A stretch of 64,000 nt of DNA from Gammaproteobacteria bacterium (GTDB lineage: Bacteria; Pseudomonadota; Gammaproteobacteria; GCA-001735895): NCBI GenBank assembly GCA_030066085.1, contig JASJCI010000013.1, positions 22,645 to 86,644 of the forward strand. The letters are read 5' to 3'. The notes beneath the pieces are model-generated. The model ran no database searches, was not told the DNA's origin, and saw only the letters and a program-made list of their open reading frames with translations. Each line of letters opens with the position of its first letter. The stretch's first letter is position 1. Below are positions 18,990-26,157 of this stretch, piece after piece. The translations under genes were made by a program, and so were the position numbers.

Positions 18990-19011
18990 TCCCGCCGTCT
19001 CCACCACATAG

Positions 19012-19039
19012 ACCCGGTCGTCCAGGCGACCGGGTTTTT
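19012..19039 (+). terminator. Rho-independent terminator of ssrA
   Basis: A 9-bp perfect stem ACCCGGTCG / CGACCGGGT (19012-19020 and 19027-19035) with a 6-nt loop and a T-rich tail lies 5 bp after the encoded CCA. It separates the tmRNA gene from the endonuclease gene downstream. Confidence 0.9.
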
Positions 19040-19124
19040 CTTTGTTTTAGATAAGGATATACTTTCGCTATTGAGAACAAATTGAGAATATTTTATTTAC
19101 AGGGAAGTTCGAATTCTGCAGCCT

Positions 19125-19523
19125 GTGCAAGCGGCTTATCTTGCGGGCCTGGTTGATGGCGAAGGGACGGTAACCCTTTCACGGCGTCACAAATCCGAAA
19201 ATCGACAATTGGTAGTCAGCATCAGTAATACTGAACTTCCACTGCTCCAGTACGTACTGGAGGTCGTGGGCGTAGGCAAAATCACCAGCAAAAAAACCTA
19301 TCGATCGCATCATGCCCCTGGTTATACCTACTCGATTTCGAATCGCCAGGGGCTATCGCTGCTCAAACAGATACATCCCTGTCTGAGAACCTACGAGGCA
19401 AAACGCACGGCGTTGATAATCAGAGACTACATTCGGCTGACACCAGGAAACGGTCGCTACACAGCAGAAATCAGCCAGGCCCGAAAGGTCTTTGAACGCG
19501 AAGTAATGTCTATAAAATCGTGA
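19125..19523 (+). CDS. LAGLIDADG homing endonuclease, free-standing
   Basis: 132 aa from the GTG at 19125, with a single LAGLIDADG motif (LAGLVDGEG) at residues 6-14, so it should act as a homodimer. The size suits single-motif enzymes. The only good ribosome-binding sequence (AGGGAAG at 19101-19107) is 17 bp upstream of this GTG; in-frame ATT (19113) or CTG (19116) would be better spaced and add three or four residues. The gene lies after exon 2 and the terminator of ssrA, not inside the intron. Its upstream region is AT-rich compared with neighbours, which suggests acquisition. DNA cleavage at the intronless ssrA T-loop is a plausible but untested role. Confidence 0.85.
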   Translation: MQAAYLAGLVDGEGTVTLSRRHKSENRQLVVSISNTELPLLQYVLEVVGVGKITSKKTYRSHHAPGYTYSISNRQGLSLLKQIHPCLRTYEAKRTALIIRDYIRLTPGNGRYTAEISQARKVFEREVMSIKS

Positions 19524-19607
19524 GTTTTGGATTTAATCGCCTTTTGCGCGCTGGACGTAACCACAACCTGTTGTATAAGGCCGTAGCAGAAAAGATCCGG
19601 ATTTATC

Positions 19608-21848
19608 GTGAAACATAAGGCAGGCGCAATATTTTTTTGCACGGTTAGCGGACCAGAGCGAGCAGTAAGTCTAACGACACTCTGGCTTTTCTGCTGCCTG
19701 CTGCTGCTTGCACCGGGCCTGCTGTCGGCGGCTGATGCCAATCGGGCGGTGCATCACGAACTGCGGGTGAGTCTCGATCCCGCGCAACAATCGCTCTCGG
19801 CAACCGACCGCATTACCCTGCCCTCCGGCATACCTGACGAACTCACGCTGTGGCTGCATGCGGGGCTCGAAGTCCGCATAAACGACCCGGCGAACGAAAC
19901 CCGGCTCGAGTTGCTGGATCGGGACGGGCGCTACGCCCGCTACCGGTTGAAGCTGGCGCCAGATAGCCGACAGATTGAACTAAGCTACTCCGGACGCGTC
20001 CACGACGCGCTCGAATCGAGCGCGATCGAACAAACCCGCGGAATCCGCAACACCTCGGGCCTGATCGACGAACGCGGCAGCTTCCTGTCCGCCGCCAGTC
20101 TCTGGTATGCACAGTTCGACGGTCTGCCGTTCCTGACCTTCGATCTCGAAATCGATCTGCCGCAAGCCTGGCGCTCGGTAAGCCAGGGCCTGCGTATCGC
20201 GCGCGACGAATCCGGGCAGCGGGTCAGTGAGCACTGGCGTGAGATCACGAACCAGGAAGAGATTTACCTGGTCGCCGCGCCTTTCACCGAGTATCGCGAA
20301 ACGATCGACAAGACATCGGCTGAAATCGAAGCGCAGGTTTTTCTGCGCCGCCCGGATCCACGTCTGGCAGCCCAGTACATCGACGCCACCGGGCGCTACA
20401 TCCGCATGTACGAAAAGCTGCTGGGACCCTACCCCTACGGCAAATTCGCCCTGGTGGAGAACTTCTGGGAAACCGGCTTCGGCATGCCTTCTTTCACGCT
20501 GCTGGGTTCGCGCGTGATTCGCCTGCCGTTCATTCTGTATTCTTCGTATCCCCACGAGATCCTGCACAACTGGTGGGGTAACGGCGTCTACGTCGATTGG
20601 GCTACCGGCAACTGGAGCGAGGGGCTAACCGCTTACCTCGCGGATCACCTGATCAGGCAGCAACAGGGCAAGGCCGCCGGCTATCGCCAGCAAACCCTGC
20701 AGAAGTACCGCGATTACGCTGCCGATGGACGGGATTTTGCGCTGACCGAGTTTCGCGCTCGCCACAGTCCCGCAACCCAGGCCGTGGGTTACGGCAAAAC
20801 CATGATGCTGTTTCACATGCTCCGTCAGCGGGTCGGCGACGAGGCCTTTATCGCCGCGCTGCAGCGGTTTTACTCCGATTACCGCTTCCGCACGGCCGGC
20901 TTTGCCGACCTCGAACGCGTTTTCTCCGCGGAGTCGGGAGAATCCCAGGCGGCTTTTTTCGACCAGTGGGTGCAGCGCGCCGGCGCGCCGGAGCTCGGCC
21001 TGTCAAAGGTCCGGGTCGAATCAACGGCAAGCGGTTTTAGCCTGCGTTTTAGTCTCGAACAGCAACAGCAGGGCCCGGTGTACCGGCTCGATGTGCCGCT
21101 CGCCATCACCACTGAGGGCAGTGCGGTAGCCGAACAGCGAGTCGTGACCCTCGACAGCCGGCAACGGGAATATGCGCTCGCTTTGCAACGAAGACCGCTG
21201 CGTATCGACGTGGATCCGCAGTTCGACCTGTTCCGCAAACTGGCACGGGCCGAAACGCCCGCAGCCTTTACCCAGTTGTTCGGTGCACGCGCCATGACCG
21301 TGATCCTGCCGCGCGCAGCGGCCACGGCGCTGCGTGAAGGCTGGCAGGATTTCGCGCGGGTGCTGGGCAACACGGGACCCGCGGTGGAAGTGGTCTGGGA
21401 TGATCAGATCGAATCCATACCGCCGAATCGTGCCGTTGTCGTGCTTGGCTGGCAAAATCGGTTTGCCGACGAAATGCGCGCTGCGCTCGAGCGCGAAGGG
21501 CTCGAGTTCGAGCCCGGCAACGTCAGGACCGGGTTGACGCGAACGCCGATCAAGGGTCAGTCGTTTGCCTGGGTCACGCGCGAATTGCGCGGTTCGACCG
21601 ATAGCGTGGCGCGTGCCTGGATTGTCGCCGATCTCGCAGCCGCGCTGCCCGGCCTGGCGCGCAAGCTGCCACACTATCATCGCTACAGTTACGTCGCGTT
21701 TGCCGGCACCGAGCCGGAAAACTCGCTCAAGGGTCGCTGGGCGATACAGGGCTCGCCGCTGACCGCACTGCTGCGGGACGACAGTGATCGTGCGCGGCTG
21801 AGCGCGCAGCGTGCGCTGATCGAACCCGAATCATCGCTCGACCAGTAA
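19608..21848 (+). CDS. M1-type zinc metallopeptidase, exported
   Basis: 746 aa from a GTG at 19608; no other usual start codon precedes the signal-like hydrophobic stretch at residues 23-41, which ends in LLSAADA. The zinc motif is HEILH (residues 316-320) followed by NWWGN, with the third ligand probably Glu338. Seventeen residues separate the motif from this Glu, one fewer than in typical M1 peptidases. A GMPSFTLLG segment stands where the GAMEN substrate motif would be. The C-terminal 250 residues are not recognised. Probably periplasmic or membrane-associated; aminopeptidase activity is inferred from the fold only. Confidence 0.8.
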   Translation: MKHKAGAIFFCTVSGPERAVSLTTLWLFCCLLLLAPGLLSAADANRAVHHELRVSLDPAQQSLSATDRITLPSGIPDELTLWLHAGLEVRINDPANETRLELLDRDGRYARYRLKLAPDSRQIELSYSGRVHDALESSAIEQTRGIRNTSGLIDERGSFLSAASLWYAQFDGLPFLTFDLEIDLPQAWRSVSQGLRIARDESGQRVSEHWREITNQEEIYLVAAPFTEYRETIDKTSAEIEAQVFLRRPDPRLAAQYIDATGRYIRMYEKLLGPYPYGKFALVENFWETGFGMPSFTLLGSRVIRLPFILYSSYPHEILHNWWGNGVYVDWATGNWSEGLTAYLADHLIRQQQGKAAGYRQQTLQKYRDYAADGRDFALTEFRARHSPATQAVGYGKTMMLFHMLRQRVGDEAFIAALQRFYSDYRFRTAGFADLERVFSAESGESQAAFFDQWVQRAGAPELGLSKVRVESTASGFSLRFSLEQQQQGPVYRLDVPLAITTEGSAVAEQRVVTLDSRQREYALALQRRPLRIDVDPQFDLFRKLARAETPAAFTQLFGARAMTVILPRAAATALREGWQDFARVLGNTGPAVEVVWDDQIESIPPNRAVVVLGWQNRFADEMRAALEREGLEFEPGNVRTGLTRTPIKGQSFAWVTRELRGSTDSVARAWIVADLAAALPGLARKLPHYHRYSYVAFAGTEPENSLKGRWAIQGSPLTALLRDDSDRARLSAQRALIEPESSLDQ

Positions 21849-21949
21849 CTCGAAACCCGGGCGATGACGGGTACCCGATGGACGGGAAGGCTGTCGCCGT
21901 CAACGGTGAAAAACTGCACCCGTCGCCTCTGGAAAAAGACAGTTTTGCC

Positions 21950-21961
21950 CCCACATGTGGG
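21950..21961. repeat. Palindrome upstream of the ferredoxin reductase gene
   Basis: CCCACATGTGGG is a perfect 12-bp palindrome 34 bp before the reductase ATG. It is flanked by two copies of CAGTTTT (about 21940 and 21970), and AAAAACTG at about 21910 can pair with either copy. The arrangement could be an operator, or alternative hairpins in the leader of the mRNA. Confidence 0.4.
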
Positions 21962-21995
21962 CGGTTGGCAGTTTTTTAATAACAGGATCGAAAGC

Positions 21996-22772
21996 ATGGC
22001 ATCCTTCCGCCTGGAGCGCGTAATCGACATTTGTCACTGGAACGACAAGCTGTTCAGCTTTCGCACCACCCGTGATCCCGGTTTTCGCTTCCGCAATGGC
22101 CAGTTCATCATGCTGGGCCTGCCGGGTGAAAACCGCCCGGTCACGCGTGCCTACAGCATCGCCAGCGCGAACCATGAAGACCACATGGAGTTTTTCAGCA
22201 TCAAGGTCGAGGACGGCAAGCTGACTTCGCGCCTGCAGCATATTGCGCCGGGCGACGAAGTGCTGGTGAGCGCAAAACCGGTCGGCACCCTGGTGATCGA
22301 AGACCTCAATCCGGGTAAACGGCTGTTCCTGCTGGCCACGGGGACCGGCCTGGCGCCTTTCCTGAGCGTGATCCAGGACCCCGAGACCTACGAAGCCTTC
22401 GAACATGTCTACCTGGTCCACGGTGTGCGCCGCGTGCAGGATCTCGCCTACCGTGAATTCATCGAGCACGATCTGCCGCATCACGAGTATCTCGGCGAAT
22501 TGATCGACGGGCGGCTGCACTATTACCCGACGGTTACGCGGGAGCCCTTCGCGCACCAGGGACGTATTCCGGAACTGATGCTGAGCGGCAGGTTATGCAA
22601 CGACCTCGACATCATGCCGTTGAACGCAAAGCAGGATCGCGCCATGGTCTGCGGCAACATGAACATGCTGCGTGACACCAGCGCCGCGCTGCAGCAGCTC
22701 GGTTTCGAGATCTCTCCGAGCCAGGGCGTGCCTGGCGATTTCGTCATCGAGCGCGCCTTCGTCGACAGTTGA
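21996..22772 (+). CDS. fpr: Ferredoxin-NADP(+) reductase
   Basis: 258 aa of the Fpr family. The FAD-binding motif RAYSIAS (after GENRPVT), the NADP-binding stretch LATGTGLAPFLS, and the late MVCGNMNM motif are all visible. It moves electrons between NADPH and ferredoxin or flavodoxin, for example for Fe-S enzymes and oxidative-stress defence. The ATG at 21996 is preceded by AGGATCG and gives M-A-S-F-R-L-E-R-V; the open frame upstream of it runs through the palindromic region and is not coding-like. Confidence 0.94.
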   Translation: MASFRLERVIDICHWNDKLFSFRTTRDPGFRFRNGQFIMLGLPGENRPVTRAYSIASANHEDHMEFFSIKVEDGKLTSRLQHIAPGDEVLVSAKPVGTLVIEDLNPGKRLFLLATGTGLAPFLSVIQDPETYEAFEHVYLVHGVRRVQDLAYREFIEHDLPHHEYLGELIDGRLHYYPTVTREPFAHQGRIPELMLSGRLCNDLDIMPLNAKQDRAMVCGNMNMLRDTSAALQQLGFEISPSQGVPGDFVIERAFVDS

Positions 22773-22781
22773 CGGCTGCCC

Positions 22782-23207
22782 GTGAGGGCGCCCGCAATCG
22801 TCGGTCAAAAAACCGTGCGGACCCTTCGCGGCCTGTGCCTGCTCGGCCTGCTTGCCTTCATCGGTGCCTGCGCCGGCTGGCGGCCCGAACAACCCTCTTC
22901 CCGCGCGGAGCTGCTCGCCGAGATGGGATATGTTGCCGGCCAGGCGATCGACACTATTCCGAATTACCGCCTATCGGGCTGGCGTTACCTCGACAGCGTC
23001 AGCATCGTGCTGCACGGCGGCGTCAGGCAGCAGTACCTGGTCGTATTGTCGCTGCCTTGCCCGGAACTGCGCTGGAGCGAAACGCTGGCAACGACCACGA
23101 CCATAAACCTGCTCACGACCTTCGATTCGGTACTGGCCCGCGGGCCTGGCGGCGGTCCGCTCAAGCGCTGCCCGATCGAGGCGCTTTACCAGCTGGATGC
23201 AATCTGA
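22782..23207 (+). CDS. Predicted lipoprotein, DUF6491-like
   Basis: 141 aa from a GTG at 22782; a second GTG at 22815 would give a shorter and more typical signal (R-T-L-R-G-L-C-L-L-G-L-L). The lipobox LAFIGAC predicts lipidation and envelope location. The mature part has the pattern of small DUF6491-type lipoproteins (SGWRYLDSVSIVL, CPELRW, RCPIEALYQLD), with a cysteine pair that could form a disulfide. Function unknown. It follows fpr by 9 bp and probably shares its transcript. Confidence 0.65.
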   Translation: MRAPAIVGQKTVRTLRGLCLLGLLAFIGACAGWRPEQPSSRAELLAEMGYVAGQAIDTIPNYRLSGWRYLDSVSIVLHGGVRQQYLVVLSLPCPELRWSETLATTTTINLLTTFDSVLARGPGGGPLKRCPIEALYQLDAI

Positions 23208-23210
23208 TCG

Positions 23211-23227
23211 GCCCGGGACACCCGGGC
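23211..23227 (+). terminator. Stable hairpin after the lipoprotein gene
   Basis: A perfect 7-bp stem GCCCGGG-ACA-CCCGGGC begins 4 bp after the stop codon. No T-run follows, so it is either a weak terminator or a 3'-end stabiliser between the convergent genes. Confidence 0.4.
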
Positions 23228-23317
23228 GCGGGCGCAAGAGCCGACAGAGTTACCGGTCTCGCTGCGATGGTCAGTCCGAGCAGCGTCGACCATGTGCGCC
23301 CATCGCCACGCAGTGAT

Positions 23318-24445
23318 TCAGCTGCCGGCGCGGTAGCTCTCGAGGCCGGCCATGAAACGCGGGGAAAGCGCCCGCAAGCGTTCGTCGTCGATGCGACCGC
23401 CGCGGCGAATGTAGGCATCGGCAAACTCCCAGGCCGGCAAATCCATGTGGCGGGCAAATTCCTCGTACCAGCGCGCACTGCGACCGGCCGCGGCTACCAG
23501 CTTGTCGACAATGGGCTGACGCGACGCCTGGTAGGCCGACAACCCGGCAGCGATATCCTGCTTGTTCTCCCGCAGGGCCTTGACCAGCGCGATGGCGTCC
23601 TCCATGGCGAGACGCGTACCCGAACCGATCGAAAAATGTGCCGTGTGCAGCGCATCGCCGAGCAGGACCCGGTTGCCATCGAACCAGCGCTCGTTGCGCA
23701 GCAATGGAAAGGTCCGCCAGCAGGAATGATTGCAGACCAGCGGCGCGCCCTCGAGCACGTCGGCGAAAATTTCCTCGCAGATCGCGCGCGTCCGCGATTC
23801 CTCCAGGTCCGCGAAGCCGGCCGCCTGCCAGGTCGAAGCATCCGTTTCGACGATGAAGGTGCTCATGTCGGCAGCGTAGCGATAATGGTGCGCGTTGAAA
23901 CGACCGTAGGCGCTGTCGCGAAAAGTCTGGGTCAGGGTAGCAAAAGGTTTGCGGGTGCCGTACCAGATGAAGTGGTTATCCATCTGCCGCTGGCTGGTGC
24001 CGAATTCACCGCTCGAGCGCAGCAGTGAATTCAGGCCGTCCGCGCCGATGACGAGGTCGAAGTCCGCGTATTTTTCGATACTTTCGAGCGCAACGCCGAA
24101 GCGCGGTTCGAGCGCGAGCGAACGCGCCCGCCGGGTCAGCAACTGGATCAGCCGCAGGCGGCCGATGGCGGCAAAGCCGATACCGTCGATCGTGATTCGC
24201 TGTCCGTGCAAATCGATCGTCAGATCACGCCAGCGCTGCATCTGCGGCAAGATCAGCGCGTGCGTGTCGGGATCGTCCCCGGCGAGGAAATCGAGCGCCG
24301 TATCCGAAAACACCACGCCGAAGCCCCAGGTCACGTCCTCCGGATTACGTTCGACGATTTCGATTTCGGCGTCGGCGAATGCCAGGCGCAGCTGGATTGC
24401 GCTGTACAATCCGGCGGGGCCTGCACCGACGATGGCAACCCGCAT
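23318..24445 (-). CDS. FAD-dependent monooxygenase (aryl-CoA hydroxylase N-terminal type)
   Basis: 375 aa. The Rossmann FAD motif GAGPAG is at residues 7-12, the second FAD contact GDALHTAHF lies near residue 275, and the stretch FGVVFSDTALDFL is characteristic of the hydroxylase part of salicylyl-CoA 5-hydroxylase and anthraniloyl-CoA monooxygenase. Those enzymes are fused to an old-yellow-enzyme-type reductase; here only the monooxygenase half exists. The ATG at 24445 opens on M-R-V-A-I-V-G-A-G; the 36 codons upstream are discarded. No aromatic-degradation genes are adjacent, so the substrate is open. Confidence 0.85.
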   Translation of the reverse strand: MRVAIVGAGPAGLYSAIQLRLAFADAEIEIVERNPEDVTWGFGVVFSDTALDFLAGDDPDTHALILPQMQRWRDLTIDLHGQRITIDGIGFAAIGRLRLIQLLTRRARSLALEPRFGVALESIEKYADFDLVIGADGLNSLLRSSGEFGTSQRQMDNHFIWYGTRKPFATLTQTFRDSAYGRFNAHHYRYAADMSTFIVETDASTWQAAGFADLEESRTRAICEEIFADVLEGAPLVCNHSCWRTFPLLRNERWFDGNRVLLGDALHTAHFSIGSGTRLAMEDAIALVKALRENKQDIAAGLSAYQASRQPIVDKLVAAAGRSARWYEEFARHMDLPAWEFADAYIRRGGRIDDERLRALSPRFMAGLESYRAGS

Positions 24446-24627
24446 TGCGAACTCCACTGTCGTATCCCGCATGCAAGGGTACTGATTATCGAGCCCGGTA
24501 CAATTCGAACGAGCCGTTTTTGCGTGACTGAAACTCAGCGCCCCGGCGGCCAAAGCTCTGCCCGTAACGCGCGCAGGCCCCTGAATCGCGCCGATTACCT
24601 GCGAAACGTCGGCCGCAGGGGAACCGG

Positions 24628-25197
24628 TCAGCTGGAAATCGAGATCTTCTTGACGTCTTCGCCTTTCTGCTCGCGCCGCGGAATGTCGAGTCGCAGAACC
24701 CCCTTGTCCAGCTTCGCGCTGATAGCAGCGGCATCGGCATCGTCCGGTAGCGACAGCGTTCGCTGGAACGAGCCGAAACTGCGCTCGACCCGGTAATAGT
24801 GCTTGTCCCGGTCTTCGTTGTGGGCTTCTTTCTGCCCCTTGATCACGAGCAGATCGTCCCGGATCTCGAGCGCAAGATCGTCCTCGGTCATGCCCGGCAC
24901 ATCCAGGCTGACCTGGTAGCCGCTGTTGTCACCGCACACATCGATTTGCGGTTTGAAAAAACCTTCCATCTGCGCTGTCGACGGCAGCCCGGCCGGACGC
25001 GCGCCGCGCATCGGCATGCCGAAGGACTTGAAAGCATCGTCGAACCAGCGGTCCATCTCGCGGTGCAGCTGTAGCAGCGAGCCCGGGCCGGCGTAGGCGC
25101 CACTTTCGACTTCCGCCTTGCGCAGCGGTACCTGGCGACCGTTGTCGCCCTCTTCATGTTTGAACCAGTTCCAGGGTTTCAGCTTTTCCAGGTCCAT
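24628..25197 (-). CDS. Hsp20 / alpha-crystallin small heat-shock protein
   Basis: 189 aa. The alpha-crystallin domain covers about residues 82-180 (PQIDVCGDNSGYQVSLDVPG through LDKGVLRLDIPRRE), preceded by a long N-terminal arm and followed by an I-S-I-S tail resembling the IXI anchor. It should bind unfolding proteins without ATP as a large oligomer. AGGAG stands a few bases before the ATG. An FNR-type box lies about 100 bp upstream; no clear sigma-32 promoter was seen. Confidence 0.93.
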   Translation of the reverse strand: MDLEKLKPWNWFKHEEGDNGRQVPLRKAEVESGAYAGPGSLLQLHREMDRWFDDAFKSFGMPMRGARPAGLPSTAQMEGFFKPQIDVCGDNSGYQVSLDVPGMTEDDLALEIRDDLLVIKGQKEAHNEDRDKHYYRVERSFGSFQRTLSLPDDADAAAISAKLDKGVLRLDIPRREQKGEDVKKISISS

Positions 25198-25271
25198 GTC
25201 TTTTCTCCTGCATCGAGTTGATCACGAGCCATGCGTACACGGCATTTCGCATACGATGTGTGCACTGATTT

Positions 25272-25288
25272 CCCTGTTTTAAGCAGGG
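25272..25288. repeat. Inverted repeat between FNR-type box and hsp20
   Basis: CCCTG-TTTTAAG-CAGGG, a 5-bp stem with a 7-nt centre, lies just inside the FNR-like box in the hsp20 upstream region. It could be a second operator or a leader hairpin. No further evidence. Confidence 0.35.
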
Positions 25289-25292
25289 TTAT

Positions 25293-25306
25293 TTGACCTG
25301 GATCAA
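25293..25306. promoter_or_regulatory. FNR/ANR-type box upstream of hsp20
   Basis: TTGAC-CTGG-ATCAA differs from the perfect consensus at one half-site base and fits TTGAY-N4-RTCAA. It is 96 bp upstream of the hsp20 ATG and 75 bp upstream of hyi on the other strand. A convincing -10 at class II distance was not found for either gene, so the target promoter is uncertain. Confidence 0.5.
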
Positions 25307-25380
25307 GAACGCAGGTCGGCATGCGCGGAGCCCGCGCCGCCCCCGGGACGAATCGAAACGGTTATACTGCGCGACCAGCC

Positions 25381-26157
25381 ATGCCTCGATTTTCCGCCAA
25401 CGTCAGCACCCTGTTTCCCGAACTCGAGATGCCCGCCAGGATCCTGCGTGCCGCCGAATGTGGTTTCGACGCGATCGAACTGCAGTTTCCCTACGACCAG
25501 GACCCGCTTGCGCTGCGCGCGGCGCTCGACCGGACCGGCCTGCCGCTGGTGCTGATGAATTTACCGGCAGGCGACCTGCTGCGGGGCGGTCAGGGGCTGG
25601 CCGGCATTCCGGGCCGCGAGGCAGCCTTTGCCGAGGCGCTGGAGCAGGCGCGCTATCATGCCGAAATACTGCGTCCGCGGGCGATGAACCTGCTGGCGGG
25701 TCGCGCGGCGGCGGCACAGGATCCCGCGCCATGCCTGGCGCTGTTGCGCGAGCAACTGCTGCGCGCCGCGGAATTCACCGAGACGGCCGGCATTCGCCTG
25801 TTGATCGAAGCGGTCAATACCATCGACCTGCCCGGTTTCCTGGTTGCCGACACGCGCACGGCGATTGGCCTGATCGAGCAATTGCCACAAATCGATCTAC
25901 GCCTGCAGTATGACTGTTATCACATGGCGCTGATGGAGGGTGATCCGCTGCAGCGACTGCCGCAAATCATCGACCGGATCGGTCACATACAGTTTTCCGA
26001 CGTGCCGGGCCGCACCGAGCCCGGACTCGGGCGGCTCGATTTCGAGGCCATTTTCGACCTCGTCGATACGCTCGACTACGCGGGCTGGGTAGGCGCCGAA
26101 TATTTTCCGACGATACGCACCGAGCAAACGCTCGGCTGGCTGCAAGCGCGGCGTTAG
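25381..26157 (+). CDS. hyi: Hydroxypyruvate isomerase-type TIM-barrel protein
   Basis: 258 aa. The opening MPRFSANVSTLFPELE and the motifs LLIEAVN, YDCYHMALMEGD, GHIQFSDVPGR and GAEYFPT match Hyi, which converts hydroxypyruvate to tartronate semialdehyde in glyoxylate metabolism. The Glu pair and His expected for metal binding are in these blocks. Glyoxylate carboligase and tartronate semialdehyde reductase genes are not in the window. The stop codon overlaps that of the convergent aminotransferase. The ATG at 25381 fits the family start; an earlier ATG at 25321 is unlikely. Confidence 0.85.
   Translation: MPRFSANVSTLFPELEMPARILRAAECGFDAIELQFPYDQDPLALRAALDRTGLPLVLMNLPAGDLLRGGQGLAGIPGREAAFAEALEQARYHAEILRPRAMNLLAGRAAAAQDPAPCLALLREQLLRAAEFTETAGIRLLIEAVNTIDLPGFLVADTRTAIGLIEQLPQIDLRLQYDCYHMALMEGDPLQRLPQIIDRIGHIQFSDVPGRTEPGLGRLDFEAIFDLVDTLDYAGWVGAEYFPTIRTEQTLGWLQARR

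Larger units (their letters stand above)
18383..19006 (+). ncRNA. ssrA: Transfer-messenger RNA (tmRNA), interrupted by a group I intron
   Basis: The 5' end GGGGACG (18383-18389) pairs with CGTCTCC (18996-19002), forming the tRNA-like acceptor stem, followed by discriminator A and encoded CCA at 19004-19006. The tag frame at 18474-18506 reads A-N-D-D-N-Y-A-L-A-A-stop, close to the ANDENYALAA tag of many proteobacteria. The T-arm is split: the 5' part GCGGG-TTCGAT ends at 18726 and the 3' part T-CCCGC begins at 18990. Removing 18727-18989 leaves a mature RNA of 361 nt with a perfect 5-bp T-stem and 7-nt loop, almost the length of E. coli tmRNA (363 nt). The RNA rescues stalled ribosomes together with SmpB. 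Confidence 0.95.

Noticed and set aside
18383..19006. Permuted (two-piece) tmRNA
   Set aside because: The 5' acceptor strand, tag frame and 3' CCA are in the normal order; only the T-loop is interrupted, and by sequence with group I intron signatures.
18990..19607. Integrative element using the tmRNA 3' end as attachment site
   Set aside because: No second copy of the tmRNA 3' end and no integrase gene were seen nearby; the LAGLIDADG gene explains the insert better.
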